From UKL13-3 sp044353855 (GTDB lineage Bacteria; Bacteroidota; Bacteroidia; UKL13-3), in the NCBI GenBank assembly GCA_044353855.1, contig JBILBF010000003.1, positions 1 to 64,000 on the forward strand: a stretch of 64,000 nt of DNA, in the 5' to 3' direction. Numbering within the stretch: position 1 is the stretch's first letter; every line of letters starts with the position of its first letter. The notes under the pieces were generated by a model. That model made no database searches, was not told the origin of the DNA, and saw only the letters and a list, made by a program, of their open reading frames with translations. Below, one piece after another: positions 43,315 through 52,228 of this stretch. A program made the translations under genes and the position numbers.

Positions 43315-44076
43315 ATGAAAGAATCAAAACGTACGATACTATTCCTTTTATTAGGCTCATTTTTTATAGCAAATGCTATCATCGCTGAATTTGTAGGTGT
43401 AAAAATTTTTTCGGTAGAAGATACGCTAGGCATTAAACCCTTTGCCATTAGCTTGTTTGGCGATACATACTCGTTTAATATGACAGCTGGAGTATTGCTT
43501 TGGCCAATGGTGTTTATAATGACCGATATTATCAATGAATATTTTGGCAAACATGGCGTTCGTTTATTTTCATATATAGCTGCAGCACTTATTTCGTATG
43601 CCTTTATTGCAGTGTATGCAACCATAAACGTATCGCCTGCAGACTTTTGGTTAGTGAAAGAAACAGCTAACGGACCCATTAATATGCAAGATGCTTTCAG
43701 CAGTATTTTTGGACAAGGTCTGTGGATTATTGCAGGATCTTTGGTTGCTTTTTTAGTCGGACAATTTATTGATGTGTATGTGTTTCATTTTATCAAATCT
43801 AAAACAGGAAACAAAGCTTTGTGGCTAAGGTCAACAGGTTCTACACTTGTTTCGCAATTTGTTGATAGTTTTGTGGTACTCATTATTGCTTTTTATATTG
43901 GTGGCAACTGGCCATTAAAACTAGTACTTGCAGTAGGTGTTGTTAATTATATATACAAATTTTTGGTAGCCGCTTTGCTCACACCTTTACTGTATGTTAT
44001 CCATTCCATAATCGATTCTTATTTAGGAAAAGAATTAGCCGAACAGATGATGAAGGAGGCTGCTGATGAAGAATAA
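43315..44076 (+). CDS. Queuosine precursor transporter (YhhQ/VUT family)
   Basis: This 253-aa membrane protein has about six to seven segments. The motifs GVLLWPMVFIMTDIINEYFGKHGVR (about residues 60-84) and SQFVDSFVVL (about 180-189) are diagnostic of the family, whose E. coli member YhhQ imports preQ0/preQ1 for tRNA queuosine. No queuosine biosynthesis genes are adjacent. The 115-nt leader contains the word ATAAAAAACTA, which recalls a preQ1-I aptamer tail, but the rest of the aptamer is missing. Confidence 0.88.
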   Translation: MKESKRTILFLLLGSFFIANAIIAEFVGVKIFSVEDTLGIKPFAISLFGDTYSFNMTAGVLLWPMVFIMTDIINEYFGKHGVRLFSYIAAALISYAFIAVYATINVSPADFWLVKETANGPINMQDAFSSIFGQGLWIIAGSLVAFLVGQFIDVYVFHFIKSKTGNKALWLRSTGSTLVSQFVDSFVVLIIAFYIGGNWPLKLVLAVGVVNYIYKFLVAALLTPLLYVIHSIIDSYLGKELAEQMMKEAADEE

Positions 44077-44201
44077 AATTCGAAATCAATAGACTTGCAT
44101 TTAAAAGTTAACCGGAGATTTTGAAAATTGCGCTGATGTATATCTACAGGCTAAAATTAACGAGCAACTCAGTTTCAAATTGCTGATTTATATATTCGAA
44201 A

Positions 44202-46352
44202 TTATTGTACACCCATTTCTTCTAGTAAATAATCGGCTTTGGCAACTTTTTGCACTACCCACAATACATATCGGATATCAACAGCAACACTTCGGCTATA
44301 GGTTTCGTTCCATGCATAATCATTAATGGTTGCAGTATAAGCTCTATCAAAATTGACACCAATCAATTCGCCATAAGCATTCATGACAGGGCTTCCACTA
44401 TTGCCTCCTGTTGTATCCAAATTGTATAAAATATTTACAGGCAAATCATTCAACTCTGGATGCATAAAATTACCATAATCTTTTGCTTTGGCTAAATCTT
44501 TAATGGTTTGCAATAACTCAAACTCCGCACTTTCTTTTTCAAGCACTCCATTTAAAGTGGTAAAAGGTTTGTTGTATTCGCCATCATTAGGCATATACCC
44601 TTTCACAAAACCATATGTAAAACGGAGTGTTCCATTGGCATCGGGTATAAACTGTTTTTGTTTCCAAATTGATTTTGCATCTACATATTTTGCCATCAAT
44701 ATATTCAGTTCACTTTCGCGTCTCCGGTCCTTTTCATCCTCAGGATTCATTTCTTCATTAAGCGATGAGGCAAACGTTTTCATCGGGTCTTTCAGAGCAA
44801 ATAGCTTGAGTATATCTTTATCAAATAATGCTTTAATTTTTGCTGGATTGGCAAATAATGATTTGGAGTATAATACTTCAGCATAATTGGTCATATCTAC
44901 TTTTTTTGATCGTAATTGAGCAATTGTTTGAATGGTATTATCTGCATCCAAACTTACAGCTTGATTGAGCATACGTTGCAATGCTGCTTGCTCAAAATCC
45001 CTATCATAACTACCCATGTAACGATTCAGCATTTGCTCCATGCGCGGTTTTTGTTTTTCTAAAAACACTCTTTTAGCAGAATCTGTTTTGAGCAAATTAT
45101 AAGCATCAGCATAATTATCTACAGTGGCGGCAAATTGCAATGCAGGAACGTTTGAATACACAAAATCGTACCATAAATTTCGTTGCGCGTTGGTTATTAT
45201 TTCTCCATAAATAGTATTGATACGAGGAATTACATCACTGTATTTGTTGCGCAAGGTTGCATCGGCTGCAATAAATTGTTCGAGTTGTTTTTCATCATCA
45301 AATTTTTGTTGGGTAAGCCCTGCCCTTCTAAATCCTTGCAGTTTGCCTTTAAAGTTTTTGGTGGTATTGGCCAAACTTTTTATTTTACCTGCATACTTTA
45401 TTTCCAGGCTATCATTGCCTTTACTCATCTCTTGCATTTTGTTTATTTGCCAATCATAACTTTCGCTGATATACTTCAAATAAAACTCTTCGTGGTATTG
45501 AAAAAACTTGGCTGGCTGATGGCGGTAGGTACGACCCGGATAACCCAATACAAACACAAAATCATTTTCCTTCACCCCTTTAGGATTAACTTTTAAAAAC
45601 TTTGCTGGTTTATAGGGAACATTTTTTTCACTGTATTCGGCAGCACTTCCATCGGGAGCAACATACGCTCGCAAAAAAGAAAAATCGCCTGAGTGGCGAG
45701 GCCATACCCAATTATCCAACTCGCCACCATACTCGCCAATGCTGCGAGTGGGCACATATACTAAGCGTACATCTTTTAATAATTTATACCTAAACAATAC
45801 ATACGTTCGTCCAGTAAACATTTCCGAAATTTCACATTGTAACTCTTTGTTGGCTTTGTTTTCGGCAGCTGTTATATTTTTAATATTTGCTGCAATTTTT
45901 TGCAAACGTTCATTTGGGTCGCTGCTATTTTCTGTGCCTGCCAAAACCTTAGTAGAAACATCTTCATAACTCGCTGTTATTTTGCAAACCAATCCTTGGG
46001 CTAAACGTTCTTCACTTTTATTCTTTGCCAAAAATCCTTCCTTCATGTAATTTTGTTGCGGAGTGCTAATGGCTGTTACAAATCCAAAAGCACAGTGGTG
46101 GTTGGTAACAATCAATCCATCGTTGGATAAAAAAGAACCTGTGCAACCGCCAACTCTCACAATAGCATCCATCAAACTTGTGCCAGTAGGATTATACAAC
46201 TCCTGAGGAGCCATTTTTAATCCTATTTTTTGCAAGTCAATATTTTTCATTTCCGACAATGGAAACATTCCCTCTTCCATTTTTTTATTGGTATGCGAAG
46301 AGAGCAAAATGGAGGAAACAAAAATGAAGGTGAATGCGGTAAGTTTTTTCAT
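44202..46352 (-). CDS. S46 dipeptidyl-peptidase, DPP11-like
   Basis: This 716-aa periplasmic serine exopeptidase has a signal peptide (about residues 1-20). The catalytic His is in TNHHCAFG (about 85), Asp in the DNWVWPRHSGDF region and Ser in GGNSGSPV. Eighteen residues after the Ser, the specificity residue is Arg (VNFDR). In Porphyromonas DPP11 that position is Arg673 and confers cleavage after Asp or Glu; so acidic specificity is predicted. It is divergent from a DPP7-like paralogue. Confidence 0.9.
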   Translation of the reverse strand: MKKLTAFTFIFVSSILLSSHTNKKMEEGMFPLSEMKNIDLQKIGLKMAPQELYNPTGTSLMDAIVRVGGCTGSFLSNDGLIVTNHHCAFGFVTAISTPQQNYMKEGFLAKNKSEERLAQGLVCKITASYEDVSTKVLAGTENSSDPNERLQKIAANIKNITAAENKANKELQCEISEMFTGRTYVLFRYKLLKDVRLVYVPTRSIGEYGGELDNWVWPRHSGDFSFLRAYVAPDGSAAEYSEKNVPYKPAKFLKVNPKGVKENDFVFVLGYPGRTYRHQPAKFFQYHEEFYLKYISESYDWQINKMQEMSKGNDSLEIKYAGKIKSLANTTKNFKGKLQGFRRAGLTQQKFDDEKQLEQFIAADATLRNKYSDVIPRINTIYGEIITNAQRNLWYDFVYSNVPALQFAATVDNYADAYNLLKTDSAKRVFLEKQKPRMEQMLNRYMGSYDRDFEQAALQRMLNQAVSLDADNTIQTIAQLRSKKVDMTNYAEVLYSKSLFANPAKIKALFDKDILKLFALKDPMKTFASSLNEEMNPEDEKDRRRESELNILMAKYVDAKSIWKQKQFIPDANGTLRFTYGFVKGYMPNDGEYNKPFTTLNGVLEKESAEFELLQTIKDLAKAKDYGNFMHPELNDLPVNILYNLDTTGGNSGSPVMNAYGELIGVNFDRAYTATINDYAWNETYSRSVAVDIRYVLWVVQKVAKADYLLEEMGVQ

Positions 46353-46378
46353 GGAAACTAATAAATTAATTCGATTGG

Positions 46379-46386
46379 CGAATGTA
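46379..46386 (-). promoter_or_regulatory. Probable -7 box of the DPP11-like gene (TACATTCG)
   Basis: TACATTCG on the minus strand, 26 nt before the ATG. The divergent DPP7-like gene has the identical box. Confidence 0.4.
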
Positions 46387-46563
46387 GTAAAAATTGTTAC
46401 CTATGGAAAGTGGATAGATGATAGTTCTTCGATATTAAACTAAAGAATAGAACTAAAATAAATGATAGGATAAGTATGGTAAAAATCCTCTAATCAAACC
46501 TCAATATTCTAAACCCTGTTCCCTAACCGCTAAACCCTAGCATTCAAGCCGTTTATCATAAAC

Positions 46564-46595
46564 TTGGTAGCATTCCTCATTTTTTAATACATTCG
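46564..46595 (+). promoter_or_regulatory. Promoter of the DPP7-like gene (TACATTCG type)
   Basis: TTG (46564-46566), 21 nt, TACATTCG (46588-46595), then 25 nt to the ATG. Confidence 0.5.
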
Positions 46596-46620
46596 CTGCT
46601 TAAATTTTTGGATAATATAT

Positions 46621-48756
46621 ATGAAGAATGTACTTAAGACCTTGGTGGCTGTATTATTAATAAGCAGCTTAAACCTAAAAGCAGACGAAGGAATGTGGAT
46701 GCCTTTATTGCTCAAAAAATACAACTACGAAAAAATGCAAGCATTGGGACTCAAGCTAACTCCCGAGCAATTGTATGATGTAAACAACTCGAGTTTGAAA
46801 GATGCCATCGTTTGGTTTAACGGAGGTTGCACAGGCGAAATTATTTCGGATCAAGGATTGGTTTTAACCAACCACCATTGTGGATACGATGCCATTGCAT
46901 CGTTATCAACGCCACAAGATAATATTTTAGATAATGGTTTTTGGGCCAAAAGCACCAAAGAGGAAAGACCCAAAGCAGGAATGTGGGTTTCAATTGTTCA
47001 ACGCATGGATGATGTTACCGATAAGGTAATGGCTGAGCTAAAAGATGTTCCCGAAAAAGATAGAGCAACCAAACTACAAAGTATTTATAAAAAACTTACC
47101 GAAGAAGCAACCAAAGGAACACACTACGAAGCTCAAGTGCGTGAAATGTTTAAGGGTAACGCATATTACCTATTCATTTTCGAAAAATTTACGGATATCC
47201 GTTTGGTAGGAACACCACCACAAAGTATTGGCAAATTTGGTGGCGACCCTGATAACTGGGTTTGGCCTCGCCATACAGGAGATTTTAGCATGTTCCGTAT
47301 TTACAGTGCAAAGGATGGCAAGCCTGCAAAATATGCAGCTGATAATGTTCCTTACAAACCAAAGCACTCGTTACCTGTTTCTATTAAAGGAGTAAAAGAA
47401 GGTGATTATGCTATGATATATGGTTTCCCAGGCCGTACCAATAGATATGAGTTTTCTAACGGAATACAATTGGCTCAAGATAAAGTAAACCCAACCATTG
47501 TAGCTTTACGTGATATTCGCTTAAAAGCTTGGAAAGAAGTAATGGATAAAAGCGAAGCCGACCGTTTATTGTTATCGGCAAACTATGCAAGCGTTGCCAA
47601 TTACTGGAAATATTTTATTGGCCAAACCGAACAATTAAAACGCCTAAAAGTATACGAAGGAAAAGTAGAAGACGAAAAGAAATTTACAACATGGGCAACT
47701 GGAAAGTCTGATTTTGAAAATGTATTACCCAATGTAAACAAAGCATATGAAGCCTATGTGCCTTATGCATTGCAACGCACCTATTTAAGTGAAGGATTAT
47801 TTGGAATAGGCATAAGCTCAATTGCATTTAGCATGTACGGTTACGAAACAGCTAAAGATACTGCTGCTGCTAGCAAATCATTGAGTATGGCTAAACAGAA
47901 TTTTGATGGCATGTACGAAGAATTTTTTGCAAGTGCCGATGAGAAAATTATGAGCCAAATACTGTTGATGTATTACAATAATATTCCTAGAGAGCAACAA
48001 GCACCTTTTATGGCAACTATTTTGAAAAAAGGAAAAACTCCTGAAGCGGCAATTCAAAAATTTGCTGCCGAGGTATACGCAAAAAGTTTGTTTGCCAACA
48101 AGGATAAGTGTAAAGCATTTTTGGATAAACCCAATGTAAAAATACTTCAAAAAGATATAGCTTATCAATTTGTAAAATCATTTTACGAAAACTACTTAAA
48201 CAACTACAAACCTAAAGTAGATGAGTTTAACGCAGCTGTTGGAAAAGAAGGCCGTGCCTTTGTAAAAGGCTTAATGGATATGAATCCTACCAAAACTTTT
48301 TATCCCGATGCAAACTCATCATTGCGTTTAACATATGGTAGCGTGCAAGGATACGAGCCTAAAGATGCAGTAAAATATGATTATATCACTACGCTTGATG
48401 GTGTAATGGAAAAACACAACCCTAACGATTTTGAATTTAATGCACCTCAGCGATTACGCGATTTATACTCCGCTAAAAACTTTGGACAGTATGCAATGCC
48501 CAATGGTAAATTACCAGTAGCATTTATTACCAATAATGATATTACTGGAGGAAACTCTGGAAGCCCAGTAATTAATGGCGATGGCGCACTCATAGGATTG
48601 GCATTTGATGGTAACTGGGAAGCCATGAGTGGCGATATTGTATTTGATGCTAAATACAAACGCACCATTAATGTGGATATTCGCTACGTTTTATTTTTAA
48701 TAGATAAATACGGAGGAGCCGAAAATATAATTAACGAATTAAAAATTGTACGTTAA
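46621..48756 (+). CDS. S46 dipeptidyl-peptidase, DPP7-like
   Basis: This 711-aa paralogue of the neighbouring S46 gene has a signal peptide (about residues 1-21). His is in TNHHCGYD (about 85), Asp in the DNWVWPRHTGDF region and Ser in GGNSGSPV. The residue 18 after the Ser is Gly (AFDG), as in DPP7, which prefers hydrophobic P1 residues. Together the two enzymes would release acidic and hydrophobic dipeptides for uptake by an amino-acid-using cell. A strong terminator follows 2 nt after the stop. Confidence 0.92.
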   Translation: MKNVLKTLVAVLLISSLNLKADEGMWMPLLLKKYNYEKMQALGLKLTPEQLYDVNNSSLKDAIVWFNGGCTGEIISDQGLVLTNHHCGYDAIASLSTPQDNILDNGFWAKSTKEERPKAGMWVSIVQRMDDVTDKVMAELKDVPEKDRATKLQSIYKKLTEEATKGTHYEAQVREMFKGNAYYLFIFEKFTDIRLVGTPPQSIGKFGGDPDNWVWPRHTGDFSMFRIYSAKDGKPAKYAADNVPYKPKHSLPVSIKGVKEGDYAMIYGFPGRTNRYEFSNGIQLAQDKVNPTIVALRDIRLKAWKEVMDKSEADRLLLSANYASVANYWKYFIGQTEQLKRLKVYEGKVEDEKKFTTWATGKSDFENVLPNVNKAYEAYVPYALQRTYLSEGLFGIGISSIAFSMYGYETAKDTAAASKSLSMAKQNFDGMYEEFFASADEKIMSQILLMYYNNIPREQQAPFMATILKKGKTPEAAIQKFAAEVYAKSLFANKDKCKAFLDKPNVKILQKDIAYQFVKSFYENYLNNYKPKVDEFNAAVGKEGRAFVKGLMDMNPTKTFYPDANSSLRLTYGSVQGYEPKDAVKYDYITTLDGVMEKHNPNDFEFNAPQRLRDLYSAKNFGQYAMPNGKLPVAFITNNDITGGNSGSPVINGDGALIGLAFDGNWEAMSGDIVFDAKYKRTINVDIRYVLFLIDKYGGAENIINELKIVR

Positions 48757-48758
48757 AC

Positions 48759-48792
48759 AAAAAGGGTTGGCTTTAAAACCCAACCCTTTTTT
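48759..48792 (+). terminator. Terminator of the DPP7-like gene, in the leader of the next gene
   Basis: AAAAAGGGTTGG (48759-48770) pairs with CCAACCCTTTTT (48780-48791), followed by T. Only 13 nt separate it from the ATG of the downstream gene. Confidence 0.85.
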
Positions 48793-48805
48793 AATACCTA
48801 CCAAC

Positions 48806-49213
48806 ATGAAAAATACACTATTCATTCTATTAGTGGTTACTGCTATGATAGCTTGTAATACTGACCCACGTAATAAACTTAAACCAACAGGTACTTACGG
48901 TGTAGCATTTGATACCACCAATCCACTATCGGTTGGTGATGTAGATGCTATTATAAACAGCGATTATAAAATTGCCCTAAAAGCCAAAGGAACCGTTGCC
49001 GAATATTGCAAAGGAGAAGGCTGTTGGCTTACGTTAAAAAACGAAGTGGGTGGTGGCTCACCCATATTAGTTGAAGTAAAAGACAAAGCATTTGTATTGC
49101 CACATAATATTGAAGGCAAAACAGTTATTGTCAATGGTCTTGCAGCTACAGACACTTTGGAAGATGGAACGTTTAGTATTAAAATTGTAGCTGATGGTAT
49201 TACGTTTCAGTAA
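48806..49213 (+). CDS. DUF4920-like lipoprotein
   Basis: This 135-aa lipoprotein has the lipobox MIAC (Cys17). The central VAEYCKGEGCWLTLKN (about residues 66-81) with C-x4-C-W and the later VLPHNIEGKTVIVNG fit DUF4920, a Bacteroidota periplasmic family with no settled role; the Cys pair might bind a metal. I chose ATG 48806 for the lipoprotein signal. The frame is open further upstream through the terminator, but that part has no coding character. Confidence 0.78.
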   Translation: MKNTLFILLVVTAMIACNTDPRNKLKPTGTYGVAFDTTNPLSVGDVDAIINSDYKIALKAKGTVAEYCKGEGCWLTLKNEVGGGSPILVEVKDKAFVLPHNIEGKTVIVNGLAATDTLEDGTFSIKIVADGITFQ

Positions 49214-49234
49214 AAATTAAACACTTTTAAAATA

Positions 49235-49276
49235 AATAATCCCGCTACATAATCATTTTGTAGCGGGATTATTTTT
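49235..49276. terminator. Bidirectional terminator between DUF4920 and DUF3817 genes
   Basis: AATAATCCCGCTACA (49235-49249) pairs perfectly with TGTAGCGGGATTATT (49259-49273), with T following on the plus strand and T-rich sequence on the minus strand. Confidence 0.85.
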
Positions 49277-49580
49277 ATGCTTGCTCCTTGCGGTGTTTGG
49301 CTTCAAACCAAAAAGTACCAAAAGGCAAAAATGAAGTACCAAAAGCTAATAAGGTTTTGCTCCATTTCCAATTAGTATCGGTTGCTACTTGCAACAACGT
49401 AATAACAAACAGCACAAATAATAATCCGTGAGCCATGCCTACCTTTTTAACCATTTCGGGGCTATTGGCCAAATACTTTAAGGGCATTGCTATCAAAACC
49501 AATATTAAATAGGATACTCCTTCTAAAAAGGCTACTGCAAAGAAACGGCCTTCGGTAGTTTTTAAATTATAGTTTAACAT
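49275..49580 (-). CDS. DUF3817 membrane protein
   Basis: This 101-aa protein has three predicted membrane segments. The opening FFAVAFLEGVSYLILVLIAMPLKY and the central GMAHGLLFVLFV are characteristic of DUF3817, a family of unknown role. The charged tail WFEAKHRKEQA should be cytosolic. A weak box CAACTTTG (49588-49595, minus) precedes it. Confidence 0.85.
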   Translation of the reverse strand: MLNYNLKTTEGRFFAVAFLEGVSYLILVLIAMPLKYLANSPEMVKKVGMAHGLLFVLFVITLLQVATDTNWKWSKTLLAFGTSFLPFGTFWFEAKHRKEQA

Positions 49581-49686
49581 AATGATGCAAAGTTGCTATT
49601 TATATAAATTGAAATAAGCATTTTTTTGAAAAAGCAGGTAAAAAAACGAGCATTTTTAAACACTTGTTTTTAAACTGGTATCTCTT

Positions 49687-50670
49687 TTATGGTTTAAAAA
49701 TCGTTACATCATATTCGTAGGTTTTGGGGCTACCACCCACCAATACGTTAGATACTTTAACCGAATATTTTTGATCGGTATCCAATGAAGTTTGAATGCC
49801 AGATGGACGCCATGTAAGGGTATTATCACCTGCATAACTTCCTTGTATCGGATTTGCATATTCAATGGTTAATGGAACTTCAGCTCCTGCAGGATCTTTC
49901 ATAACAACTGTGGCTTGTGTAAAATCAACTTGGTATGGGTAGGTAGGTGCTGGAATAGATAATGACCAACGAGGATACACGACATCGCGTGGAACAAAAC
50001 CTTTGGGAGGCCATGCTACATATTCTGGTGTGCCAGCTGGCAATGCCGAACTACCTACTCCACTATTGATAACCCAAAGTGTTGCTGTATTGCTGGTGCT
50101 TCCAAACCCAAACTGAGTTGCTCGCGAATATAAAATCCAACGTCTATGTCCTACTTCTGTATTATTACTACCTTCATCTTCTACCCATAAGTTTATATTC
50201 TCTACATCGCTTACTCCAAATGCAATATTTCCTTTTTGGGCAGCTTCAGCTCCATCTGCAGTATAACAACTCCAAGTAGTAGGTGGCTGATGGCTAAGTG
50301 AATTATTCGCTTTCATCATTAAAGCAGCTTGCTGGCTTTTAGCATTATAAACAGCATTCATCGAAATTGCATCATTGGATAACCCAGCTGATTTTCTAAA
50401 ATACTTAATTCGGAGCATTGCCTTGTCCAATACTTCTTGTGATAAAGTACCCGCAGTACAATTTGATGTATTGCCATTCCAAGTAAATGAGGCTACATCA
50501 GAACCTGCATACATACTCACAAAATCTTGTCGGGCTAATTCTTTGGCATCTGTCACTCCACCTGAAGTCGTTGTTGGCTTGGTTTCTTCTTTGGTATCAT
50601 CTTTTTGGCAAGCAACAAAAGTGAGTAATCCTAACATAATTGATGCTTGTAAACAATGTTTAATCTTCAT
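49687..50670 (-). CDS. CAP/SCP-domain lipoprotein
   Basis: This 327-aa lipoprotein has the lipobox FVAC (Cys21) followed by a Lys/Glu/Thr linker. The CAP domain (about residues 70-215) shows SLSHQPPTTWSCY and NNTEVGHRRWILYSRATQFGFGS, the conserved His/Glu cavity. A beta-sandwich C-terminal part (about 220-327) follows. CAP proteins have varied roles including lipid binding; none can be assigned here. The flippase gene lies 38 nt upstream in the same direction. Confidence 0.82.
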   Translation of the reverse strand: MKIKHCLQASIMLGLLTFVACQKDDTKEETKPTTTSGGVTDAKELARQDFVSMYAGSDVASFTWNGNTSNCTAGTLSQEVLDKAMLRIKYFRKSAGLSNDAISMNAVYNAKSQQAALMMKANNSLSHQPPTTWSCYTADGAEAAQKGNIAFGVSDVENINLWVEDEGSNNTEVGHRRWILYSRATQFGFGSTSNTATLWVINSGVGSSALPAGTPEYVAWPPKGFVPRDVVYPRWSLSIPAPTYPYQVDFTQATVVMKDPAGAEVPLTIEYANPIQGSYAGDNTLTWRPSGIQTSLDTDQKYSVKVSNVLVGGSPKTYEYDVTIFKP

Positions 50671-50708
50671 ATTTTTTTGTATTGTGTTTTATGTTGTGAT
50701 AGACTTAC

Positions 50709-52043
50709 TTATAATAAAGGTAGTTGCACATACAACGATAAATAATAAACAGTAATGGTTAAGATGGAGAAAATAACGTACTCCTTTATATTGGTGTATT
50801 GCCTAAATGGAATTCCTTCTATTTTACAAAACGTAACCAACATAATTTTTTCAATTAAAAAAGAAATGGCTGTAGCATAGGCTATACCTTTAATGCCAAA
50901 GAGATAAATAAACCAAAAGGATAACAAACAATTAATAATTAAATAATTGGATGATATTACATAAAACACTCGGCTTTTCATGATGCCAATAATGACCGTT
51001 TGCGGATAAATCATACGGCTTACAATCAGCAATAAATAAATATTGAAAATTTTATACCCTTCAATAAGTTGTTCGTTGTAGGCATACTTAAATAAATAAG
51101 GACTTAAAAACATCATAATCATAGTACCAGGAAAAAGCCATCGCATCAATTTGGTACTTGATTGTTTAAACTTAGCCAATCCTTCTTCCAATCTTCCTTC
51201 TTGGTTATACTTAGCTATTTCGCCACTGTATACGTTGCTTAAAGAGTTAGCCAAAATTAGAAAGATAGGAAGTTCACGTGCTCCATATCTAAACATCGCA
51301 AACTCTTCTTCCGAAAATTTATACTCTATAATATAACTGTTTATATATTCCATACTTCCTGCTAGTAATATAGAAAACATAAGTGGCATCGCTTTTAGTA
51401 GAAAATCTTTTATCAACCTGGTATGAATACTGATAGTTGAAAATTTCATCAATAAAATAATAGTATAATTAAATTTTACTAACGAAAGCACCAACAATAA
51501 ATTAATTGCCAACGTAAGTGATTGTTTGAAATACAAAGGCAAACACAACATTATAATATGTGCCGAAAAAGTGATTATACCCCACCGAATAAGGGATTTA
51601 TACTTACCATTAAGGTAAAAAATGTAATCAACGATATAAGTTGGAGTATTGAGCAATACAACTAAGGCAAACATGTTGTATAAATTTACATCCTTACCTC
51701 TTAATCCGCCCATAATAACGATTACAATAGCTGCTAAAATTGAAAATGCAATGAGAATAATAAATGTATTAAACAAAACTCGTTTACGAGCTGTATCGTC
51801 TGAATTGTTATAATAAGGTATAAGCGTATTACAGACTGCCGATACCCAAAAAAAAGTTAGACTTGAAGTAACCAACATTAAGTTTTCGTATTGGCTAATT
51901 AGATGCAAGCCATACTCATGTTGATATAACACAGCGATTTTGGCAAACAAAATAGAAATTAGGAAAAACGTACCAAACCGCAAAAACTGAAACGTTTGCA
52001 GGCTGTTAAACTTGTTTAATCCTTGGCTAAATGGTGCTTTCAA
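50709..52043 (-). CDS. Polysaccharide/oligosaccharide flippase-like membrane protein
   Basis: This 444-aa protein has about 12 membrane segments and matches the MATE/Wzx (RfbX) superfamily that moves lipid-linked sugars. No glycosyltransferases are beside it, so it is an isolated exporter. The start appears to be TTG at 52043 (KAPFSQGLNKFNS); the next Met comes about 55 residues later, inside the membrane domain. Confidence 0.75.
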   Translation of the reverse strand: MKAPFSQGLNKFNSLQTFQFLRFGTFFLISILFAKIAVLYQHEYGLHLISQYENLMLVTSSLTFFWVSAVCNTLIPYYNNSDDTARKRVLFNTFIILIAFSILAAIVIVIMGGLRGKDVNLYNMFALVVLLNTPTYIVDYIFYLNGKYKSLIRWGIITFSAHIIMLCLPLYFKQSLTLAINLLLVLSLVKFNYTIILLMKFSTISIHTRLIKDFLLKAMPLMFSILLAGSMEYINSYIIEYKFSEEEFAMFRYGARELPIFLILANSLSNVYSGEIAKYNQEGRLEEGLAKFKQSSTKLMRWLFPGTMIMMFLSPYLFKYAYNEQLIEGYKIFNIYLLLIVSRMIYPQTVIIGIMKSRVFYVISSNYLIINCLLSFWFIYLFGIKGIAYATAISFLIEKIMLVTFCKIEGIPFRQYTNIKEYVIFSILTITVYYLSLYVQLPLL

Positions 52044-52204
52044 TACTTTTTATTAGTCTATTCAAATAACTATATAATTTCACTATTATCAAAACTTATT
52101 TATGAGTTGATTAGGTTAATTCTGTTGAATAGTTAATTTTAATGATTGCTTTTTACTTTTTAAAATAACCAACATCCCTGTAACGATTAACCCATCAGAT
52201 TAAG

Positions 52205-52212
52205 TACATTCG
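52205..52212 (+). promoter_or_regulatory. Probable -7 box of the sod gene (TACATTCG)
   Basis: TACATTCG lies 16 nt before the ATG. No TTG is found at 17-23 nt. Confidence 0.4.
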
Positions 52213-52228
52213 AATAAAATATTCCATT

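Noticed and set aside
45183..45596. 137-aa open frame opposite the DPP11-like gene
   Set aside because: It is the antisense shadow of a strongly conserved S46 peptidase and has no family resemblance.
46504..46540. Telomere-type repeat array
   Set aside because: Only three imperfect CTAAACCC-like words; no regular tandem period.
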